Notes under the pieces: model-generated
What the model was told of the DNA's origin: nothing
Databases searched by the model: none
Seen by the model: the letters and a program-made list of their open reading frames with translations, nothing else
Shown here: one piece after another, positions 59,365-64,000 of the stretch
Position numbering within the stretch: position 1 is the first letter of the stretch
Layout of the letters: each line of letters opens with the position of its first letter
Assembly (NCBI GenBank): GCA_964250755.1
Contig: CAXUHB010000010.1
Location: forward strand, 49,169 to 113,168
Direction: 5' to 3'
DNA length: 64,000 nucleotides
DNA from: DASWOJ01 sp964250755
GTDB lineage: Bacteria; Pseudomonadota; Alphaproteobacteria; Acetobacterales; Acetobacteraceae
Position numbers and translations under genes: made by a program

Positions 59365-60211
59365 GGGCCTGTTAGCTCTTGGTTGCTGATCCGATATTGG
59401 GTGGATGGCAAGCAAGGGTTGCGAGCGCGTGCTTTCGGACGCGCAGTGGGCAGTGCTGGAGCCGCTGGTGCTGATGGTGCGCCCTTGCGGCAAGACGCCG
59501 CACGAGGACCTGCGGCGCACGCTGGAGGCGATCATCTGGCGGCACCGGAATGGGGCGGCCTGGCGTGCGATCCCAGCCTCGCTCGGGACGTGGTGGGGCG
59601 CGGCGCAAACGTTCATCCGCTGGGGCAAGCAGGGCGTCTGGGAGCGCCTGCTGACGCTGGCGCAGGAGCGCGCGGGCGGCGTCGAGTTGGGCATGGCGTT
59701 CTTGGATGGGACGAACGTGAGGGCGCACGCGAAGGCAGCGGGGGCACCCAAAAAGGGGGGTCCGGACCCGAACGGGACGTGCGTGAGGCGCTTGGACGCT
59801 CTCGTGGCGGCTTCGGCACCAAGGTGACGGCCGTGGCCGACAGCCGGGGCCGTGCGGTCGCGTTCCACCTGGCGCCAGGCCAGGCGCACGAACTGCCGAG
59901 TGCGCCTGGGCTGCTATCCAGGCTCCCGGATGCGCCCGCATGGGTGGTGGCCGACCGCGGCTACTCGTCGGATGCCTTCCGCGCCCACGTCTGGGACATG
60001 GGCGCCCGACCCGCCGTGCCGGCCAAGCGGAACGAAGCGGCCGTGCGCTGCCCGGACTTCATCTACCGACACCGCAACTGCATCGAGCGCATGTGGGCAC
60101 GGCTGAAGGAGTGGAGGGCCGTGGCAACCCGATACGAAAAGACCGCTCCGTCCTTCATGGGCGTCCTCTGCCTTGCCGCCACCATGGATTGGATCAAGAG
60201 CTAACAGGCCC
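59365..60211 (+). mobile_element. IS5-family (IS427-group) insertion sequence, 847 bp
   Basis: Perfect 17-bp inverted ends GGGCCTGTTAGCTCTTG (59365-59381) and its reverse complement (60195-60211), flanked on both sides by TA within a CTAG target, consistent with a TA duplication. It carries one frameshifted transposase and looks intact. Inserted in the ModA-like gene, whose reading frame is restored when it is removed. Confidence 0.88.
59405..60204 (+). CDS. IS5-family DDE transposase in two frames
   Basis: Frame A (59405-59827) gives LSDAQWAVLEPLV and RRTLEAIIWRHRNGAAWRAI, with the first Asp in AFLDGTNVRAHA. Frame B (to 60204) gives GRSRGGFGTKVTAVAD, AWVVADRGYSSDAF (second Asp) and RHRNCIERMWARLKEWR (Glu). 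The change is -1 at CCCAAAAAGGGGGG (59747-59760), a typical slippery run, so programmed frameshifting is likely. Confidence 0.85.
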
Positions 60212-60299
60212 TAGTCAACGTGCTGATGGCTCCAGGCGTGGAGCTGGCTTGTGGATCGGCGTGGGGTCCGGACGCCGATCAGCGCGGTAAGCCATTGAA

Positions 60300-60680
60300 T
60301 CAACATGTGTCATGGGGGTCACGCACCAGTGCCGGTCCACACCCCGCCGCCTCCAAGCGCTCCAGCAACACCCGGTGCAAGGCCGCCCACACGCCCGCCT
60401 GCTGCCAGGCGTGCAGCCGACGCCAGCAGGTCATGCCCGACCCGCATCCCATCTCGGCAGGCAGGTACTCCCAGGGCAGGCCGGTCTTGAGCACGAACAG
60501 GATGCCCGTCAGCGCCGCACGGTGCGAGACCGGCGGACGGCCCCCCTTGGGCTGGGGCGGCAACGGCGGCAGCAACGGCGCGATGTGGTCCCACAACTCG
60601 TCAGTCAGCAAAGGCTTGGCCATGCCACCCAAATGGACACCAAGCTACTCAGGTTCCAGGTTGTGTTAGGCGCTCTAAGC
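60300..60680 (-). mobile_element. Truncated IS5-family element
   Basis: The minus-strand frame from 60623 reads KPLLTDELWDHIAPLLPPLP, GGRPPVSHRAALTGILFVLK and GLPWEYLPAEMGCGSGMTCW, the N-terminal half of an IS5-type transposase. It stops after about 108 codons without the DDE core, so the element is a remnant. Sequence between 60680 and 60945 shows no gene. Confidence 0.75.
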
Positions 60681-60945
60681 GGCGTGCTTAGGGCGCAACG
60701 CGGACTTCAATGGGACTCGCGCGCACGATCGGTCCCGGCCTGACGTGGCCGGGGCACGTTCGCCACCGTCGCAGCAGGGACGGTGTCCCACCTGGCCCGC
60801 GGCGCCCGGGCCGAGGAGGGCCGCTGTGATCCCGGGTCATCCCGCCTGGGGGCGCCCGCGCCATCCGGCACTCGGCCGGAGCTCTGGCCACAATGGCGGT
60901 GGCGGGGCACCGTGCGCCCCTAACTGCGCGTGGCGCCCGCGGGGC

Positions 60946-62472
60946 TCAGCATCGCGGCAGATCGCTGGCCCAGTCCGCCGCCAGGCCGGCCAGCGCCCGC
61001 CCGAGGGCCGTGGCGTCCACGGCCGCAAGCGGCGCCGCCGTCCCGTCCTGCGCCTCCCGCCGCGGCGTCTGCGAGCTGTCGAGCGTGCGTATGCCTGGGA
61101 AGCACACCCTCTCCAACACCCCGTCCGACGGCGCCCAAACCCAGCCCTCGCCGCGCCGGAGCTGGGGCAGCGCGCCCAGGATGCGCCGTCCCTCGGCGCG
61201 GTCGGCCTGGCCCTCGATCCAGCGGCCGACGGCCTCGCGGTCCTGGCTGGAGGTAAGCTTCATCGAGATGAGGACGTCGGCCTGCGAGAGGACGTCCTTG
61301 TGCAGCACCGCCGGGCGCTGGGTGATGAGCCAGGGCACGAAGCCCCGCACCCGACCGCGGCGCACGATCTCCTCGACGCGCCCGAGCAGCTCCAGCCCGT
61401 CCGGCTGGGTGCGCTGCGGCGCCCAGAGATCCGCCTCGTCGAGCACCAGGTGCAGCGGCGCGGTGTTCACGTCGTAGAGCGCCCCGGTGAACGCCGTCAT
61501 GAACAATCGCCGGGCGGCGCCGCTGCCGAAGCCGGACAGGTCCACCACGCAGGCTATCGGCTGCGCGCCGACCAGTCGGCCGAGGGCGTCGCCCATCCCG
61601 GGGCCGAGCGGCACGTCGGCGTGGGCGCCGCCGAACACCGCCACCGGGAAGGGCGGCGGCGGCCCGTCGGCGCCGCCATCGGCGCCGCGGCCCAGCCCCC
61701 ACCACACCCCGAGCGGGTCGACGACGCAGGCGCGGCCGCCGGCGGCCATCACCCGCTCGATGAGGCCCTTGGCGGCGTAGGTCTTGCCCGACCCCGACGT
61801 GCCGACGATGGCGAGGCGGCCGTCGAGGGCGGCGGCGGGCAGCACGTCCAAAACCCGGTCGGCGGCTTCCCCGTCGTCTCTCGCAGGCCCACCTGAGGCC
61901 GGTGGCGCCGCACCGGCCTGCCGGGCCGCTGCGAGAAGCCTGCTGACCGTGGCGGGGCTGACGCGGTGCTGCCGGGCCATGGCGGCGGCGTTGCGCTGGC
62001 CTGACCGCACGCTCTCGATGACGTCGCGCTGCTGGGCTGGCGACAGCTTGGGCGGACGGCCGCCCGGGCCGCGCCGGCGGCTGGTGTCTTCCTGTTCGCC
62101 CAGCTCGCGCGCTGCGGTCGTCCCCCCGGCGGGGGGCGGTGCGGCCGGGGCGTCGAACGGCTCGGCCAGGCTGCGCAGCCCGACGCCGGCGGCGGCGAGC
62201 TGGTGGACCCGCCGCGCCACGCCCGCCAGGGAGGCGCCCAGGCTGTCCAGGGTTGCGACCACCAGGTTGTCGCCGGGCCGCAGGCGCGCGATCAGGCCGC
62301 CCAGCGCGGGCTGCACGTCCGCCGCGCCGGCCGGCTCCCGCACGACCTCCTCGCACCCCGCCTCGGCCAGGGCGCGGCGCTGGGCGCCGGCATCGCCGCC
62401 GCCGGGAGGGTCCCGGAGGTAGCCGATCAGCACGGGCCGAAGCCGCCGGGCTCGGTGCTGGCACTGTTGCAT
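60946..62472 (-). CDS. Dead serine-resolvase domain fused to a HerA-like ATPase
   Basis: A 508-residue fusion. Residues 14-107 have the resolvase fold sequence (VLIGYLRDPPGG, QRRALAEAGC, LRPGDNLVVATLDSLGASLAG), but the catalytic Ser of the YARVST motif is replaced (YLRDPP), and the two active-site Arg of RLDRLGRS are lost (TLDSLGAS). Residues 139-185 form the usual resolvase HTH (GRPPKLSPAQQRD, VSPATVSRLL). From 205 on is a HerA/DUF87-type ATPase with Walker A GTSGSGKT (224-231) and Walker B LVLDEADLW. It probably uses the resolvase part for DNA binding or dimerisation. A GTG at 62433 is an alternative start. Confidence 0.85.
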   Translation of the reverse strand: MQQCQHRARRLRPVLIGYLRDPPGGGDAGAQRRALAEAGCEEVVREPAGAADVQPALGGLIARLRPGDNLVVATLDSLGASLAGVARRVHQLAAAGVGLRSLAEPFDAPAAPPPAGGTTAARELGEQEDTSRRRGPGGRPPKLSPAQQRDVIESVRSGQRNAAAMARQHRVSPATVSRLLAAARQAGAAPPASGGPARDDGEAADRVLDVLPAAALDGRLAIVGTSGSGKTYAAKGLIERVMAAGGRACVVDPLGVWWGLGRGADGGADGPPPPFPVAVFGGAHADVPLGPGMGDALGRLVGAQPIACVVDLSGFGSGAARRLFMTAFTGALYDVNTAPLHLVLDEADLWAPQRTQPDGLELLGRVEEIVRRGRVRGFVPWLITQRPAVLHKDVLSQADVLISMKLTSSQDREAVGRWIEGQADRAEGRRILGALPQLRRGEGWVWAPSDGVLERVCFPGIRTLDSSQTPRREAQDGTAAPLAAVDATALGRALAGLAADWASDLPRC

Positions 62473-62630
62473 ATCGTTAAATTGCGAAACATGAGCAAGG
62501 GCTGGCCTAAAGCATTGTCAAAGTGGCAGTCTGCCTGTTGCAGAACTGATACGCAACGGGCCAAGTTCCGCAACGCGGGGGCGGGGCCGCCGGTGCGGGG
62601 CTATTCAGCCCCTGCCCGCCCCCACCCCCA

Positions 62631-62664
62631 TTTACGCTTGATAATGGCCGTTATCAGGCGTAAA
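62631..62664. promoter_or_regulatory. dif-shaped palindrome before the recombinase gene
   Basis: TTTACGCTTGATAA, centre TGGCCG, TTATCAGGCGTAAA. The 14-bp arms differ at one position. Inner 11-6-11 spacing with ATAA-6-TTAT is the plan of XerCD sites. It lies 26 bp before the tyrosine recombinase ATG, so it could be its crossover site, its operator or both. The rest of 62473-62690 has no gene. Confidence 0.6.
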
Positions 62665-62690
62665 TACGATATCAGAGTGGCGGAGGGCGC

Positions 62691-63731
62691 ATGGCGGGCA
62701 AGGCTGCCGGAAACGAGGTCGTGGCGGCGGATGGCGCAGCGGGCCAGGCGCTCGCCAACCTGGCGCAGTATGCCGACGAGGCACGCGGCGCCTTCGCCCG
62801 CAACACCGAGCGCGCCATCCGGGCGGACACCGCGGTCTTCACCGACTGGTGCAGCAGACACGGCCACGCCGCGCTGCCGGCGTCGCCGCGAACCCTGGCA
62901 GCCTTTGTGGACGCCATGCAGGGGCAGGTGCAGGATGGAGGCCCGAGCGAAGGCAGCGGCGGACACAAGCGGCACAGGGGACCCCGGAAGCCAGCTACCA
63001 TCCGGCGCTACGTGTCCAGCGTCGCACACCTGCACCGCGCGGCCGGGCTGCCCAACCCCGCGGACGGCAACGCCGTGCGGCTGGCGCTGCGCCGCATGAC
63101 GATGAAGGGCAATGCTGCCCAGGCGCAGGCCGGCGCCCTCACCCGCCGGCTGGCCGACCGGCTGCTCGACGCTGGAGGCTCGCGGCTTCGGGATTTTCGC
63201 AACCGCGCGCTGCTGGCGGTGGCCTACGACACCCTCTGCCGCCGGTCGGAGCTGGTGGCGCTGCTCCGGGAGGATCTGCACCAGGGTCCGCACGGCGATG
63301 GAACGGTCAAGGTGCGCCGCAGCAAGACGGACCAGGAGGGTGAGGGCATGGTCCGCTACCTCGCGCCGGACACCATGCAGTTCCTGCTGCAATGGGTCGA
63401 GGCCGCCGGCATCGCGGACGGCAGGCTGTTCCGGGGCGTCCTGAAGAGCGGCCGTGTGGGCGGCGTGCTGGACGCCGGGACGGTCGCGCGGGTGTTCAAG
63501 GAGCTGGCCCGCGCCGCTGGCCTGCCGAAGGAGGAGGTGGCGCGCATCTCCGCCCACAGCAGCCGCGTGGGCGCGGCGCAGGACATGGCCGCCAGCGACC
63601 GCATCTCGACCGTCGCCATCATGCAGGCCGGAGGGTGGAAGACGCCCCGCATGGTCGCACGCTACACCCAGCGCCAGGAAGCCAGGCGCGGAGGCGCGGC
63701 AAGGCTCGCCGAGATGCAGCACCGCACGTAA
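62691..63731 (+). CDS. Tyrosine recombinase (plasmid resolvase/integrase)
   Basis: A 346-residue phage-integrase family enzyme. The N-terminal SAM-like core-binding region (residues 30-150, with RRYVSSVAHLHRAAGLPNP) precedes the catalytic domain with Arg184/185 (LCRRSEL), Lys212, His289 and Arg292 (AHSSRVGAA), Trp316 in place of the second His (GGWKT) and the nucleophile Tyr325 (VARYT). All key residues are present. Likely resolves plasmid multimers at the nearby dif-shaped site; integration is an alternative. It is divergent from the resolvase-ATPase fusion. Confidence 0.9.
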   Translation: MAGKAAGNEVVAADGAAGQALANLAQYADEARGAFARNTERAIRADTAVFTDWCSRHGHAALPASPRTLAAFVDAMQGQVQDGGPSEGSGGHKRHRGPRKPATIRRYVSSVAHLHRAAGLPNPADGNAVRLALRRMTMKGNAAQAQAGALTRRLADRLLDAGGSRLRDFRNRALLAVAYDTLCRRSELVALLREDLHQGPHGDGTVKVRRSKTDQEGEGMVRYLAPDTMQFLLQWVEAAGIADGRLFRGVLKSGRVGGVLDAGTVARVFKELARAAGLPKEEVARISAHSSRVGAAQDMAASDRISTVAIMQAGGWKTPRMVARYTQRQEARRGGAARLAEMQHRT

Positions 63732-64000
63732 GACGAACAGAGACAGCGTGACCCCGGATGCCTCTGCTCCCCAGTAGTGCAGGTGCACAGCGCCGGCCCG
63801 CGCGGCCCGGCTTCGGCTGTCAAGTGGCTAAACGGGGCACGGCGGAGCTGCCGCGGGGCAGGGGAGGGTGCCAGCGCTCCATCCTGGCCGGCGTTGCGCC
63901 TCGCGGCGTCACCTTCTACGTTCCCCAGACCTGCTGCCGGAAAATGTCATTTCCGGAGGACCCCGGGACGGAGCGGAACATGCGGTGAGCGGCGGCGACC
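63732..64000. other. End of window without a supported gene
   Basis: No coding region can be supported. The only structure is CCGGAAA (63937-63943) facing TTTCCGG (63950-63956) with a 6-nt centre, a 20-bp dyad. Confidence 0.4.

Larger units (their letters stand above)
58792..60250 (+). pseudogene. ModA-like solute-binding protein gene, interrupted by an IS
   Basis: From the ATG at 58792 comes a signal peptide (ending LQA-AELQ) and a ModA/extracellular-binding-protein body (GSMVGVLGDLGPQFERASG, FAGTPDLVRRAT, EAELGMFL). The IS at 59365 splits the codon order; joining across it restores GMFLVNVLMAPGVELA. Soon after, near 60250, the match is lost next to a second, truncated IS. The intact gene would bind a small oxyanion or organic solute in the periplasm. 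Confidence 0.75.

Overview
The window is a high-GC (roughly two-thirds G+C) plasmid segment, most likely a large conjugative plasmid of an alphaproteobacterium (Rhodospirillales or Acetobacteraceae would fit). The arguments are a GcrA-family gene, several DUF families that are common on alphaproteobacterial plasmids, the GC content and codon use, and the side-by-side presence of transfer, replication, partition and plasmid-maintenance modules. No rRNA, tRNA, CRISPR array or core metabolic gene is visible.

Layout. (1) 1-12.7 kb, plus strand: part of a Dot/Icm-type (IncI, MPF_I) type IV secretion system: the 3' part of dotO/icmB, then dotD, dotC, dotB, icmT, two small unknown genes, a lytic transglycosylase, dotM, two unknown genes and the coupling protein dotL. 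A Fic AMP-transferase gene sits in reverse between dotO and dotD. (2) 12.8-20.1 kb: a MobF relaxase-helicase with a small upstream partner on the minus strand, a 318-bp divergent intergenic region that is the best oriT candidate, then a plus-strand operon (small basic protein, ParA-like NTPase lacking the P-loop lysine, coiled-coil membrane protein) laid out like traJ-oriT-traKLM of IncP plasmids, and two exported proteins. (3) 20.3-24.2 kb: mixed small genes, a 25-bp-inverted-repeat element, an AT-rich island and a triple hairpin. (4) 24.2-53.9 kb: a leading-region-like block. Almost every gene lies on the minus strand and points back to the oriT candidate: ssb, a VapC-like toxin with its antitoxin, a ParB-like protein, a 1,734-residue DNA methyltransferase-helicase, gcrA, ArdC antirestriction, a DUF3991/TOPRIM protein, a second Fic module and about 25 small conserved plasmid proteins, often joined by ATGA or GTGA overlaps. 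(5) 54.3-57.8 kb: repA flanked by 15-bp iterons, and a parA operon flanked by a different 12-bp repeat. (6) 58-64 kb: eroded chromosomal-type genes (amidohydrolase, ModA-like binding protein) broken by IS5-family elements, then a fusion of a catalytically dead serine-resolvase domain with a HerA-like ATPase, facing a tyrosine recombinase that has a dif-shaped palindrome in front of it.

How it works together. DotL should hand the relaxase-bound strand to the Dot/Icm channel. The first DNA to enter the recipient would carry ssb, ardC and the methyltransferase-helicase, which protect it.

The most interesting signal is a family of about ten GC-rich hairpins located just upstream of minus-strand genes across the leading block (ssb, the ParB-like gene, the methyltransferase-helicase, ardC, the TOPRIM gene and several small genes). 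They share a GCAAGGG/CCCTTGC stem, with paired substitutions in some copies. Their position and direction fit a set of single-stranded-DNA promoters like Frpo/ssi of F and ColIb-P9, but an RNA leader or a mobile repeat is also possible. A separate motif, TGGTTCGCAAYGGG, precedes several of the transfer and mobilisation operons and may mark a transfer regulon.
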